Shown: positions 1 to 12,364 of the stretch, in pieces | Position numbering within the stretch: the stretch's first letter is position 1 | Layout: each line of letters begins with the position of its first letter | DNA from: Lethocerus indicus | Taxonomy: Eukaryota > Arthropoda > Insecta > Hemiptera > Belostomatidae | Length of the DNA: 64,000 nt | Reading direction: 5' to 3' | Assembly: GCA_019843655.1 (NCBI GenBank) | Contig: JACDQD010000006.1 | Location: 26,492,246-26,556,245, forward strand | Made by a program: the position numbers and the translations under genes | Notes under the pieces: model-generated | Seen by the model: the letters and a program-made list of their open reading frames with translations, nothing else | Database searches by the model: none | What the model was told of the DNA's origin: nothing

Positions 1-1600
1 CGTCCAGTAGGGCCATTATCGGTGGTTTTGTTTAACATTCCGCTGTTTCCACCCTGTTTTTGTTGTGTTGTGACGACGTTACACCCAAGCCGGTCTACAG
101 GAGGACAAAAAGAGGACATTCGGTGTCGGAGAAACGCACCTCTGATAATCCCACCAACACTCGAGGGTCTCGTGTAATCCTTTGCAATTGTTGTATAAAT
201 TAACTGAAACTGAAACGGCTAACGTTGCATTTACAACGAGAATTGTTCGAGTTAATTCCTCTTGCAGTTTAAGAGCAGCATCTCGGGAATAAATCGCCTC
301 TTTTTTTTTTAGAGAGAGAGAGAGATGGAAACTCCCCGCGTGTTAAATTCTCGGCGACGTCGATCGCGGAATTCTTCGTTTATTCCCCGTTCCGAATTCC
401 ACTCGGCCGAACAGCCGGCGAAGAATAAATCGAAGGACGTGACAGACCGAAGGGAAATGGAACAGACGCATTCCACGCCGAAATAAGTACAGCGTTTTCA
501 ATCTGCCCCAAGTTTTCAAAATGTCCCATCTCCCCCGAAGATTTTGGCGAGAGGTTTTTAAATTATAAATTAAATCCTACGAACAAAATCGGAATAATTA
601 TTTCACACGTCCTACGACGTTTCATCGAGCGTCAAGTTTCGGGGCGAACTGATTAGGCGAAAAATTAAATTATAATGTAAAAACAATGAAATGGACCCCT
701 GACAAATGTAAATTTGGAGAAACTTAAAGCTGTGCTATCCGACAGTAATATCATATCAACATCGTAGGAAGTAAATATATTCACACACTTTTAAATGTTC
801 TCCTTTTTATTTCTAGTGGCTCAATTAAGCTTTAACTGTTATGCGCCGCATTCAACTGTTTCCTTACTTAGTGATAAGGCCAAAGTAGTTGATTTCAATA
901 AATTAATATAAAGTTGTAAAAGTGAAGTTTCTTTTTATCGTGGAATATTATATATAGATAAATATCAGTATTAATTACTGAATCTAACTATAAAATTGTA
1001 TGGACTGGGGGAATTAGCGGCCCCATGAGGGTATAGGGCCCGGGTCCAAAATAACCACCGACTACCAAAATTAGGCCTGCCGGCTGATTAGTCCCGAAAG
1101 TTCAACCGGAAACCACGAAGAAAACAGATTGGTCGATCCCAGTTTATTTCAGGAAATTACCGGGAGGAAGGGCGGTTTGGGGAGCGGCGGGGCGGGGGGA
1201 GGAAACGGAAGATCGGGGAATTGGCTAGCCCCGAACCACCCCCCCCCTCTTCCAACCCCTAAAGACTTCCTGGCTGCCCGGTTCCAATCTCCAGGAGTGC
1301 CCCGCCGCCGCCGCAAGTCTTCAACATCACAATTAGTGTCCCCGATGCAAACCGGGCGGGCCATCGGGCTCGAAAAAAAAATAACCCGAATTGAATTTCT
1401 TTTTTAACCGAAAGCCGAAACACCGTTCGTCAACAAAGTATCAATCGCAATATACTAAATATTCTTCCAAGTGCAGGTCGTAATCGATACGACGAAATGT
1501 CCGAACTCGAGTTTGTTCCCATTAAAGCGGGCATAATAACAGAAAATGCCTCAGGTAATGAGTTCCGAATAAGGAACTTATGAAATATTAATTAATTTAA
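1..1600. other. No gene seen; mixed single-copy DNA
   Basis: I see no supportable gene here. A T run followed by a short GA run lies near 301-325. A GC-rich block spans about 1010-1345 and includes an eight-C run near 1240. The open frame across that block is glycine- and proline-rich on one strand and arginine/proline-rich on the other, which is what GC bias alone gives. The rest is AT-rich without clear repeats. Confidence 0.5.
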
Positions 1601-1755
1601 AAACCAGTTTTGTAGTCGTCGAGGGGTTGAAATACCGTACATCCCAAAAAACATCCAAGGTGCCAAAAGTGACTAACACCGCTACTGAAGGTCTAACAAA
1701 CAGTCTAACAAAACACCAAACCAGCGAGAGGAGACAGAATCACACGAAGTCTACG
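1601..1755 (-). mobile_element. F1 repeat, internally deleted copy
   Basis: The left end carries a worn reverse complement of the F1 3' tail (CGAGGGGTTGAAATACCGTA, compare GCGAGGGGTTGGAATACCGTA elsewhere). It then jumps directly into the other arm (AACATCCAAGGTGCCAAAAG, ACTAACACCGCTACTGAAG) and stops at CTACG, the usual F1 5' boundary. The element therefore reads on the minus strand and has lost most of its centre. The hammerhead-like core is broken after CTGAAG, where the GGTCTAACA motif is duplicated. I found no target-site duplication. Confidence 0.75.
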
Positions 1756-4700
1756 TTAAGGAAATAGTAATATTTTCAGAAAAACACAATAAATTGCACT
1801 ACGTCACATTCAAATAACAAAGTATTTACATTTTTATTTACTGGTAGTCAACAAAAATTATTTTCTGATTCTAATAAAAATATAAATATTAAATATCTTT
1901 TTTGTTAATGCATCATAGTATTACATGATTGTTTTATAAACCTGAGCAATAAAAATAATTTCGAAATGTTATGTATAAAATTCTTCAAGATCCTGAGAGC
2001 CAGAGTATTTACAGCATTCATGTTGTCGAAAGTATTAGGCGGAATAATGTGTATGCACTTAATTAAATAGAATTTATTGTGAAAATATTTTGAAGGAGAG
2101 TTTGGCCTCAATTCTTCAATTGCAAATTTAAATTGGCTCATTAGCTTCAGAACTCGTTTCAGAAGGATATTCCAATTAAATTTGCTTCTGGTTATGAATC
2201 TGCAGATAAACATTCTGTAATTTTTGCTATATCTGCAGGTGCCCGTCCGTGAGATAGACAAGTGGCGCCGGTCGGGGCAGAGTGATGCCATTAACGAAAG
2301 CAGTGCTGTACGGCGGGCTTAGTCGGTCCCCGCATGCGACGGCGTTAATATTAACGAAGCGCGCTGGCGAGTCGCCAACCTCAAGAGAAGAATGGGACCA
2401 CCTGTCTTTTGAATATTTGAGCAACGTCACAATTGAGCTCTCCCTCCCTCCCTACCGTAATGTAAACACCCGTGTTTGTAAATATTACATACGTAATGTG
2501 GCCCCGGCCCTGTGAACCGGACCAGTTGTTTACCACGTGCAGCATCTCACCGCATCGATACTTTACCGGAGATCATGTAAAACACCCATTAGGTATAATC
2601 CCATAATTTATTTGGCTAAAAAATACGAATTTTCAAATGTTACAAACGGAAAATTGAAAACAAGTTTATAAAAAATACTAGATATTGTAATTTACTTTGT
2701 TTTACTTGAAAATTTGAATTTAATTTGAAGCCGCCCTTCAATCCAAAATATTAATTAATTAATATAATAATTTTAGATAACTAAAATACGACAACACAGG
2801 AAGTACATGAATGAATGTTTATAATTCTTCTAGTCAGTTTTCAACAGAAGCTGATAATATTTGAAAACTGTAAATAACTTTGTTACAATTTAAGTACAAC
2901 TTTGTTTGTAATTTTAATATTCGGTTGACTGGAAGCCGAGTTAATTTTGCTAATGGGGGCTATCGGGTCCTACAGTTAAAACTTTATCTTTAATTAAACG
3001 ATTATTTACTGTAGGGAACTTTGGAAAAATTAGGATAAGGAGTTTTTGAGATAGTTTTCCTTGGGAAAACATTCAAATTTCAGAACAAATACCTATTTTA
3101 CTTATAAAAGGAAAGTATCCTGGACTCGCACCGGGCTGTTCGGTGGCCGATAAACGATTACAGTTAAAACAAGCAAACTTTGCCTCGGGCCCTGCCCGAA
3201 AATCCGTTCACGTCCGCCCAACCAATCGGCACAAAACAGAACTCAATTTTGTAACTTAAATGAGCTTCGAATTCCCAGGCGTTCAGAGACTTACAGGGGC
3301 CGGGTGGGCGGGAGGGAAATCTTCCCGCACCGTCGGACTAAAAGTGTTTTCAAATTCAATTTAATGTAGTCGAAGAGGTAGCGCCGAGAGCCCGAAGGCG
3401 GCCCGTCGCCGCGAGCTGAATGACTATCGATTTAATTAAAGTTTCTAGGGATTAATGTTTAGCAGGCGAGAGGTGTCGGACTTTTCCAGGCTAAGTTTTG
3501 TTTCGGAGGTTTTGTACTTCACCTCTTGGACTGATTAATAAGTTCGTTGCCGCACCCACATATGCTCTACATCATACTAGGATGGGACAAGCGACTACGT
3601 TTTATAGGGCCTAGGGAAACAATATAACGTTTAAGTGGTTCAAATGAGATTGGTTTTATTTGTAATTTAATTTTCATACTGAAAGTCCGGAGCTCGGCCT
3701 GAAGAACATTTTTTTCATAATAATTACGTTTATGCTTTCCTATATATATTAAGAAACTTTGTTCTTACCTCACCTACGAAAATAGCGGACTAAAAACACG
3801 GTTCGAATAGGAATATTTTTCCCCTCTTAAGTCCACTTTAACTTATCCACGGGCAAGATGCACCAATGGCAAGAATGAGGCAACTGTGAAAACTTGTTCT
3901 TCCAAGCGAAAGAATGAACTAAAATAAGACGATGAGTGGGTTAACCCTAGGAACGGTGCACCAGACTCGAATCGTCTATTATCGACGAAAAGATCGCTTT
4001 ATAAATTTTAGTATTGTTCCGGTGCAGTTGTAATAATCCTATCCTCGAGTTGTAGGTCCAATATAAAGTGAAATTGTATGATCCTTCGTTTGGCAGCCGA
4101 TCCGGGAACGATCCTGCAATTCATCAGGACATGGAGCTGGTTCCGTCGTTAAACGAAACGACCGCAGTTCAAATGCGGGCGATAAACATACACGGGAGAG
4201 ATAACCTGTCCTCGGGGATCTTCCGGGGCCGATAACGCGGATCCTGTTTCGTTTTAAAGGCCGTCCGAGACATTGCGCGGAATTGAAGGGATAAAAGTCG
4301 AGTGTGTACCGTCGCCGACTAATATTTCAAGCCGTATTCGGCCCCAGAGTGCGGCAACTTCCGTGTAAAAGTTCGAAGTAGCCCGCAGAGAGGGCGGTGT
4401 GTCAAAAACAACATTTTTCCAGAAAGCCGAGAAAGCGTTTAACGTCGTAAAATACAAATTATCTTGTACATAACCGGCAAGACTACAAAGGGTCGGGGAC
4501 TTAAGGAGTTTCGCGCCTAATAAGTTGGGCACTGGCTAATTAGAAAACACTGGGTATATAGAAAACAGTAACTTACGAAATCCATGCGACTTAATTCACG
4601 TATCGAATGCTACTGACGACGACAGGAATAAATAAAGCTGGTGAAGACGGAAGATAGGTAAGATCGTTGAAAAATATTGAATTCTCTCCCTCACAAATAA

Positions 4701-4940
4701 AGAACGATACCGAATTGTTAATTCTACATTTCTTGAAAGTGCAGAACGATTTTCTGCATACAAATTTTCGCTATTGCACCCAACAAATACGGTCTGCATT
4801 TCGTAGATAAATCCTAAAATACAATAAACCATAATTATTCCCGGAATTGAATCCTCCCTTCCCGATTCCAGTTCCGGTCAAGCTGGAAACTTTCCAACAA
4901 TATCCGTACAATTCATGTTTCAGTTAAAATCCTGCCTCTC

Positions 4941-4944
<4 letters not shown>
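1756..4944. other. No gene seen; AT-rich with GC-rich islands
   Basis: No recognisable coding region. AT-rich stretches (about 2580-3000) alternate with GC-rich blocks near 2240-2340, 3120-3420 and 4090-4270. The short open frames on both strands resemble no protein family I know. Several TTAATTA or TAATTA cores occur near 2750 and 3430. Confidence 0.5.

Positions 4945-4979
<35 letters not shown>
4945..4979. repeat. TA dinucleotide microsatellite
   Basis: An uninterrupted TA tract of about 35 bases preceded by a short CT run. The open frame that crosses it (Ile-Tyr repeats) is an artefact. Confidence 0.95.
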
Positions 4980-4981
<2 letters not shown>

Positions 4982-5668
4982 GATTATTGCGCGATAATTT
5001 GCGAACGCCGTAAAAGAAATTGGTATCCCTATGCCCCTCGACACGGTCATGATGGGATGGGGAGGGAATGCGAAAGCGGGAAAGAATTGGTGTGTTGGGT
5101 ATTCATAAATTCGCTTAAATGGTTCGTAGCGGAGTTCCCCCGCGAATGAAATTGAAGAAGAGAGAGGAAATATATATATAGACATATAGGTCAGTGATAC
5201 AACGGCCCATTTGGGGCCCCAACTTTCCGTCCCGTACCGCCGACATTTAAGTGTTTTCGCCCAACAAATGCAAACGGGTGAAGTACGACCGCCGTAAATT
5301 CTGCACTCGGCGTATAATTCGATGCGAAGTCTCTCGGCGATAATGGCCATAAAATAAGAATCATATTATGAAGGCGATTCAAAGCGGACGATTTATATCC
5401 GGCTTGAATTTTTCTCTAATATGAGTCATGTGGGCGGAAGGGCCAATTTACAGTCACAAACCTGTGTATGAATACGACGAGGCAAAAGGGAGAAGACTCA
5501 TATACGTGTAGAAATATCCGAACTAGTTTATATTATTAATATCGGGGACACAAGCGGATAAAACTATTGTATTTTGTATTTCAACAATTGAATATAGGCT
5601 GCGATAAATTTTTTACGTTCCACTCCTCTATTCCTGAACGGTGGCCTTTCAAAAAAAAAAGCAATGGA

Positions 5669-5676
5669 AACATTGT
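5669..5676. repeat. Target-site duplication, left copy (Jockey-like element J1)
   Basis: AACATTGT is repeated at 6198-6205, bracketing the retrotransposon fragment. At only 8 bp it is suggestive rather than certain. Confidence 0.5.
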
Positions 5677-6197
5677 TCACGACTAAAGCGAAAATTTGGT
5701 CTTTTAAAACCATTACTAAAACCGACATCAAAATTGACCTTAAGTAACAAACTGACAATATACAAAGCGAAACTAAACCGACACGGACATACGGTATAGA
5801 GCTATGGGGTTCCACCGAGACATCCGACATCGCTCGCAGCCAGAGATTTCAGTCAAAAGTCCTTCGTAACCACAGAATCCACCATGACCTCAACATACCG
5901 ACAGTCGAGGAAGTCGCAAAATCCCGGTTCCTGAAGTTCCACTCCCGCCTTTCTCCTCGTCCTAATCCACTCGTTCAGTCCCTTTCCTCTCTTACCCATC
6001 CATTATCTCCCCAACGTCGCCTTAAACGCCGCTGGCCCAGAGGTCTTCTTAGCCCTCTGATTGTTCTTGTGTCAAAAGTGCCATCTTTGGGTGGTTCCTT
6101 TTATCACGAAATATGCGTGAAAAAAAAATACATACAGAATTTGTACTTATAACATTCAATGTTGATTGTACGAAATAAAAAAAGGTCAAAAAAAGGG
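5677..6197 (+). mobile_element. Jockey-like non-LTR retrotransposon, 5'-truncated copy J1
   Basis: This encodes the C-terminal part of a non-LTR reverse transcriptase ORF plus 3' UTR. The plus strand reads TYGIELWGSTETSDIARSQR, then RFQSKVLR, HDLNIPTVEEVAKSRFLKFH and PNPLVQSLSSL, ending with a basic RRLKRRWPR. This is the conserved tail downstream of the RT domain in Jockey-clade elements (pattern YGI-LWG, RFQSK-LR, DL-IPTV). A 30-bp piece present in sister copies (LNAPPGMFL region) is missing after VLR. A 1-nt loss near 5770 breaks the upstream frame. The copy ends in an A-rich tail and is flanked by AACATTGT. It is dead on arrival: no RT catalytic core, no endonuclease. Confidence 0.85.
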
Positions 6198-6205
6198 AAC
6201 ATTGT

Positions 6206-9014
6206 ATTATTTATTTTCATCTTCATCCGCTATTGGAGTAGCGTTTATCACGTGGCCTAATGGGGTAGGTTCTGCAATTGATGCCGGGGGTTTAGGCCCG
6301 GGGCGAAGTCCAGGACCCGGAACTGAGGACGGACGGCGCCGATTTACAAGGCCCGGAGTGAAATTTGATAAAGGGCCCCCGCCAGGGCCACGACCGCAGC
6401 TTTATTTCGATATGCCAGCGGCTGTCTTATAAATCAGAGGAGAGGTGGAACGCCCAGTTGAAACCTGATAAAATAGCAAGGGGGGCTCGCCCCCTTTTGA
6501 ATTGCGAGGGGGTCTTCTTCGCAGACAGTCCAGTTCTGAAGATATATGGTCCCCCGGAGGTTTCTATCTCTTCCATTTTGTATTTTATACACAATTTAGC
6601 TGTATAGAGGTCCTAAATTATACATATTCAGAATTTCCCAGATAAAAAGGCAGTATTTATTTCCACTTTTAAATCTTATTATGCCTTATAACACTAACGG
6701 ATGTTACTAGTAAACGTAATGTTGCAAGGAATCTCTCCATTTATAGACTGCATAATATTGTGAAGTTCAGTATCTGAATTCAGTAATTCGCCGGTTTTAC
6801 GAAGATACCAACGACAGTGCAGTGACAGTATGCTCACAGAATCCTTACCGGCATGCGTACGTACCTAGTTACTATAGAAAGTCAAAACTGGTCTAGTTTT
6901 CGGTTCCTGAGGAGAGCAGGCGGGAATTCGCACAGTGGACCGCGAAGCGAACAACGTAAATCGCAGTAAATATCATCCGGAACCCATTTTGAAGTCCAAA
7001 GGTTGTAAATATTATAGCCAGATATTCGGATTAGAGATTCGCCACTCGTATTTCCTCGGTTCATCCGACAGAAATTATAATCGATTGTTCATTTGGCCCG
7101 GGAGAGGAAGAGAGTCTGGAGTCTGATTAAACTGGGACCAAATGCAATTAACTTCTGGAAAACGTAATTCCCACATAGCACCTATAACGGACACTTGCTT
7201 AGTTATTGTTCAAATAAACAGCTATATTTTTTCCTGAAAAACACTCTACGTATAAATGAAATATTTTCAAATATAATGCAATGATTAAACAGAGTTCTGA
7301 ATGAATGATTTGTGGTCTGCCATGGATAGAATGTTAAAAATATGCTACTGAATATCAGGAGAAACCGGTCTAGAAGATCGAAGGAACAATGATTAAAATT
7401 TTAGATAAATGGTATAATCAGTAATCCACATCATTCAAAAGAATCTTACTCTTATTCAGAGAACTGCCAAATCTAAGAAAAATCATACACAATAAGATGG
7501 GAAATTATGGTCATTTAAAAAAATGACAATTATATAGTTATAGAGTACAACTTTAAATGGCTTATAGTTCTGGTTTGTGACAGGGGTCGGAAGTAACAAA
7601 GGAAATGGTTGGGTGGAAATTGAATATTGGAAAGCCTACCCAAGTCCGCCCATCACTTTCGGAAAGAACTTGATCTCATTCAGACGTGGAAAGGCCAACT
7701 GAAAAGTCCATATTACGTTCGATACACCATTTGTTTTCCTGTCGCCGACCCCTTGAGAAAATTCGTGGACGTGATCCGGGACATTGACCCGGTTAAATTG
7801 GGCTGGATAAATCGCAAGAAATGGATACGGTACTAGAGAAAATCCTTGGCTTATTTATTCCAGATATCTCAACATTTACACTAAACACTGTTCAAAATTC
7901 CGTGACACCAATTAAATTGTAATACATCAGAGGGTGTAGAATAATAATGCGTCTACATTCAACTTTTCTTTTGCTTCAGAAAGTTAAATTTGCACGCATT
8001 ATCTATTTTTTATTTAAGTACGCCGATCGGAACATTCAATAATTTCATTGGGACTTTATTTTGTAACCTTCATTTCAGGGAAAAATTTACTTTTACCCCC
8101 ACAAAAAACCTACTCCCGATGCGGTACCCGCACGCAATGTAAGGCCGGAAGTGCTCTTAGGAAATGCTCTCAGGGGCCGGAAGTCGCCGCCCGCAAAACC
8201 TGCCGCGTTGAAGCTTCACTGAATGGAGGCTAAATTGAAAGGAAGCCCCCATGTAAACCTCTACCAAATAGACCAAACCAAAATCTGTAAATACATTTAC
8301 CGAGTTAAGATTGGCGTTATCCGCATATTACATTTCAGTGATTAAATATATTAAAATCTTCAGAATTAATTCATTTAGGACATTGACTGAGGATTCCCCC
8401 GGTTTTGGAACGTCTGTACTCATATGATGCATTTTGCAGTGAAAGAAGAAAATGAAATTTCAATCACATAATAATTGACTATTCCCTTAAAATAAAAAAA
8501 CGATAATGCGAATTTAAGATTTTTTCTCTAATTAATTGTTCTATACACTTGGAAGTTCCAAGATCTAGGATGGTCTCTATCCCGCCCTTCAGAGGGCGTT
8601 TTGGCTTCGGTCGGCCCGAGCAGGGCCCCACATCCCGCTAATCTGTTTGGAATTCGTCCAAAGTTAACAGAGCGGTGTGAGAGTGGTAAGGGTCCATTCC
8701 CGGCCACGGACCGTTCAACCCCCTCCACCCCAGCCGAAGCATCATTTATAAATCCGATTCCCGCCCCCAACCCCCATTCCACCCCCGGCCTAACCACTCG
8801 AACAACACATTGGGGTAGGAGGCAATCAGGGCCACTACATAATGGTCGCTCTTTAAATCCTAACCTTGGCAAGAGCCCCACAAGAACTTTATATATACGA
8901 ACATAAAACCCAACCGACGAGGGCTCATTTATTCGAATTCATTAACGCCCAGGTGCGGTCATTTTTGTTAAAATTAGAAACGAAATTCAAGAATTAAATA
9001 TTATAATTAGTAAT
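6206..9014. other. No gene seen
   Basis: No recognisable gene. GC-rich blocks occur at about 6280-6420, 6480-6570, 8110-8215 and 8580-8880. A TTTCAG acceptor-like site near 8080 precedes a 50-codon open frame with several cysteines (ending at TAA 8231), but no protein family or matching donor is evident. AT-rich DNA fills the rest. Confidence 0.45.
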
Positions 9015-9026
9015 ATTAATCAATAG
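9015..9026. repeat. Target-site duplication, left copy (F1 copy at 9.0 kb)
   Basis: ATTAATCAATAG occurs here and again, identical over 12 bp, at 9286-9297, directly flanking the F1 copy. Confidence 0.85.
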
Positions 9027-9285
9027 TGTAGGTTCGTGATGTTTCCGTCTCCTCTCGCCGGTTTGGTCTTTCGCTAGACCGGTTTCGGCTGCTCGCCATC
9101 TTCAGTAGCGGTGTTAGACACTGTTAGCACTTTGGGTGTTTTTTGGGCATCCTCACTGCACTGTTACTTTTACTTGCACCGTAAAGATTGTAAATATTGT
9201 AAAGACCAAACCAGCGAAAGGAGACAGAAACATCACGAACCTACAGTATTCCAACCCCTCGCAGACCACAAAACGGGTATATTAA
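9027..9285 (+). mobile_element. F1 repeat, complete-ended copy with 12-bp target-site duplication
   Basis: It starts at the F1 5' boundary (TGTAGGTTCGTGATG), runs through the inverted arm (TCTCCTCTCGCCGGTTTGG, CTTCAGTAGCGGTGTTAG, GGGCATCCTCACTGCACTG), then a shortened second arm (AAAGACCAAACCAGCGAAAG) and the one-sided 3' tail CCAACCCCTCGCAGACCAC, AAAACGGGTATATTAA. Perfect 12-bp duplications flank it. The second arm lacks its ribozyme-like segment, so the centre is deleted. The structure points to target-primed insertion rather than cut-and-paste transposition. Confidence 0.85.
9073..9109 (-). ncRNA. Hammerhead-ribozyme-like motif in F1 (candidate)
   Basis: On the minus strand the 37 nt read, in order: GCUA (stem I, 5' side), CUGAAGA (core C3-A9, N7 = A), U, GGC-GAGCA-GCC (stem-loop II), GAA (G12-A14), ACCGGU (stem III, A15.1 to U16.1), C17, UAGC (stem I, 3' side, perfectly complementary to GCUA). 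All invariant hammerhead positions are present. Deviations are one unpaired U at the base of stem II, a 3-bp stem II, and a loopless self-complementary stem III that would need a dimer. Minimal type I hammerheads with very short stem III are known from Penelope-like elements and retrozymes. Self-cleavage is inferred, not shown. Confidence 0.5.
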
Positions 9286-9297
9286 ATTAATCAATAG
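9286..9297. repeat. Target-site duplication, right copy (F1 copy at 9.0 kb)
   Basis: Identical to 9015-9026. Confidence 0.85.
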
Positions 9298-12278
9298 GTT
9301 TCGTGTCCCGAAAGGATAAAATATTTTTTTAAATATTGATTTTGTATTGGTATTACAGATAAGCTGCATAATAATGTGTGTATATAAAATTAAATTTTGC
9401 TCGAATATTTGATACATTTTATGCCTTTTCAACTTACTTAGAAGGGCCCCGTTTTGCCTGGCTTAACGTGAACTGACCATGTCAGGGCGCGTAAACCGGG
9501 AATCAGCCTGTATTATTTTTGCTATTGTTTGTAGATTTTGCAACAAATTTATTATGACTCAATCCTTAATTTTTGGTTTTAACCGAAGATCTACAGGGGT
9601 AAAAAAAGACCGGTATCTGATCCTCGCCACCAGCGACGTATTAACGCCTGTGGGCTATCACAGTGTAACACTGTATGGGAGACAGATGCCCCGACAGTGC
9701 ACAGCCCGGAAATGAACATTGGAGGTTCCGATTCCACAGCCGGTCCAACTCGGGCCGGGGATTTTGCCAAGAGACTTGATATTCGCGACGAATCCAACGT
9801 CCAGACCGAGACTCGGCAATTCGGGAGTGGAGGCCGAAGAGGAATAAGTGATTTATGCGGCCGACCATCCGAGTTCAATTTCCGCCACTGTCCGTCCCCA
9901 TCGTCCCCTTTCCGCCGATTGGGAAAGGAAAGGAAGCGTTTTTCCGATTCGATTTCCAATTTCCGGACGTTCGAGCAACCATTTCGGGGCATAATACTTC
10001 GACTTTAGAACTGACTTAGAGCATTCCCCTACTGAATTTATTCACCAGGACGTGCTGTAGGGAAAGACGTATCTAGGACGAAACAGAAATTCTCGTAATC
10101 GTCAATGGAATCCTTATATGTAGTCATTTAAAAGATACATTGATTTTAACACAGTAATTCCTGTAGTGCAGCTTTAATTTTATGTTAGAACAATCAGCCG
10201 AAAAATAGTACGAAATTTTAATTTCGTGTCCTTTTTTCTCAAAGCAGAAATTTAACCCGGCTACAGTTGCCTCCGGTTGCCGAATGTCTGCTAAACAAGA
10301 AAAAAATAATAGAAATAAAGATGAAAAAAAAACAGCGAGTTCAGCGGGTCGTGAAGATATGTTTCTTGTGCCGGCTGTATACACGCAGAGTTATACGGGT
10401 GAAAATCTCATTCGGGGCGGACCACCGTGTAATATGACTTGGTAGGAACAGCCAGCGAAATCCTACCAACCCCCAACCCCCCAAAAGGTATGAGCCGTCC
10501 CGACGCGTCCTCCTGTATAAATATGAGAATATAAGGAAGACCAAAAGGGACCGAAACGGAAGGGAGGAAACTAAAATATAGTAATGAAATTCTTATCCCT
10601 CTTTTGAGCTGACCCCCACCAAAAGGGACGATATTAATAAGCTGTCCGCGGAGGTTGGCAGGTGGAATATAACTTTATTGCAAATAGCTTTGAACATATC
10701 AAAAATCCCGATATCAAAGTCCTGTATTTTCGAATTCCCTCTTCCCTTTCGATCGGAGAATAATATTCATTCCGGCTATTGACTCAGACTTCAGAACTTC
10801 GTCCTACACGAAGTCGAGTTGACGTAAGCCGACAAAACTTCGCACTCGTAGTATTTGTGAACGTAATAATGAAGCGCGAGCGCGTAATATTAATATGTAT
10901 AAAATAAATAGACTGGAAATGTTCCATGAAATGATTCCAACTCGTCTGATTTTGCTGGCGTCCGGGATAGTTTGCAGTATCGACACTTTTCCTATAGAGA
11001 TTGGACTGTCACTCCACTATCGGCGATGGGGTGTTTCGTGGGCTTCCGGCATGCATAAATTCCAGTCTACATTAGTGTGACACGCCGCCTATATCAGTAC
11101 AATATTGGCGCTATGTTTTTCCGTTGATGCACTGAGGATTTTAAATTTTGGCGTCAAAATGCATCATCGACAACAGTTATTCTCGAGTACCAGAGTTCCG
11201 AACCATTAGCAGCAGACAACACCCGAGAGCGTCTTAGAGGGGAAGGGCAAAAACCCTTCCAAGAAACATGAAAAATGATTTGTGGCAGATAACTGCGTTA
11301 TATTTACCGATATGGCTAAACAAATATTCCAATTGCGAGACCCCGGTGAATATATTGTTTTTTTTTTCAGTTTATATATTCCTCGGCAGTAATGAGGCCC
11401 TCGAGCCGTCGAACGGAGGCCGTTCTTCGCCCTGGCAATGTCAAAAACACCCGATCCCCGGCCCTTTGTTTTTGTCCCGCTATCTTCTGTTGTTATTTTC
11501 CTTTTTTTCTATACGACGTCGGAGGCGTTCGATGAAAAGCTGAATGGGAAGGCCTCTCCTAATGAGGACGGCCCCATTGTCTGTAAGGGGAGCGGCCGTC
11601 GTTAAGCGGATCTCGGGCTAAATTTAAACACCGCCACAACGCCAACTCACTTTATACGTTTTTTCCCCTCCCCCTAGAATTCGATCATATATCGTCCGCT
11701 ATTCGACGATTAATTGTCCCGGAGGTTTTACCAACACCACGGAGGAGTCAATACCACACTCATGACTTCGGTTTTCGTACGGCATTGTCCGCTTGAACCA
11801 ACTTGAAGGAAGAACACAATAATTTACACGAATCTTTCCCATTACTACTGGACATTTTGGTTTAAGTGCTGTACATGTAAACCGGCACTGATGTGAATGT
11901 CGAATAAAACGTTTTTGTAATGTTAACACAAAAATGCAACTTTTTATATAAGATATAAGTCAAAATAGGAGAAACAATATTACGATTTATGTCAAAAATA
12001 CTGGGAGTTATTACTCGACGATTATATTAAATGTTCACTTTTTTAAAACGTTATTCGACGCAAGTTTGCAATTGAATAAGACGCAGTCTCAATTTCGAAT
12101 TAAAATGAGTTTATATAAGACAATTTAAATAGTAAGAGAAGTCGTTTAACTATAATTGAAACGAACATTTCTATAGGCAGCAAGTTTTCATACCTGAATG
12201 GAACTAGTGAAATAGGCGTTGCCATTTTATGTCGGGGGTTCTTATAATTATTTCTTTTAATGAGGGTCTTAAAGTTCG
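9298..12278. other. No gene seen
   Basis: GC-rich blocks at about 9690-9980, 10430-10510 and 11400-11610 alternate with AT-rich DNA. Open frames of up to about 130 codons run on both strands through the 9.6-10.0 kb block. Because they occur in opposed frames with no recognisable domain I treat them as chance. Confidence 0.45.
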
Positions 12279-12364
12279 GTCCCCGATCAGGATTCGAACC
12301 CGATTTGAATTTATGATGAGGGAAGCTCCTAACCTCATTAGGACTCAGTCCGTCGACGGGGACC
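12279..12364 (-). pseudogene. Class II tRNA-like sequence (possible tRNA-Leu-like pseudogene or SINE head)
   Basis: On the minus strand the ends form an 8-bp helix (GGTCCCCG with CGGGGACC). Inside is a T-arm with 5-bp stem TCGGG/CCTGA and loop TTCGAAT, giving the B-box sequence GGTTCGAATCC. An anticodon-like arm follows the usual rule: stem TCCTA/TAGGA, 7-nt loop ATGAGGT with T33 and anticodon GAG, which would be leucine. About 23 nt lie between this arm and the T-arm, as in class II tRNAs (Leu, Ser). The D-arm region is only 13 nt and shows no good A box, so a functional gene is unlikely. The alternative is a tRNA-derived SINE fragment. Confidence 0.4.

Noticed and set aside
6166..6432. Plus-strand frame after Jockey J1
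   Set aside because: It starts in the J1 A-rich tail and runs into a GC-rich block; the Pro/Gly-rich product is typical of composition bias.
8048..8233. Cysteine-containing exon candidate after TTTCAG near 8080
   Set aside because: The acceptor-like site and open frame exist, but no matching donor, protein family or neighbouring exon was found.
9591..9992. Opposed 100-130 codon frames in a GC-rich block
   Set aside because: Both strands and several frames stay open together, as GC-rich DNA depleted of stop codons does; no domain is recognisable.
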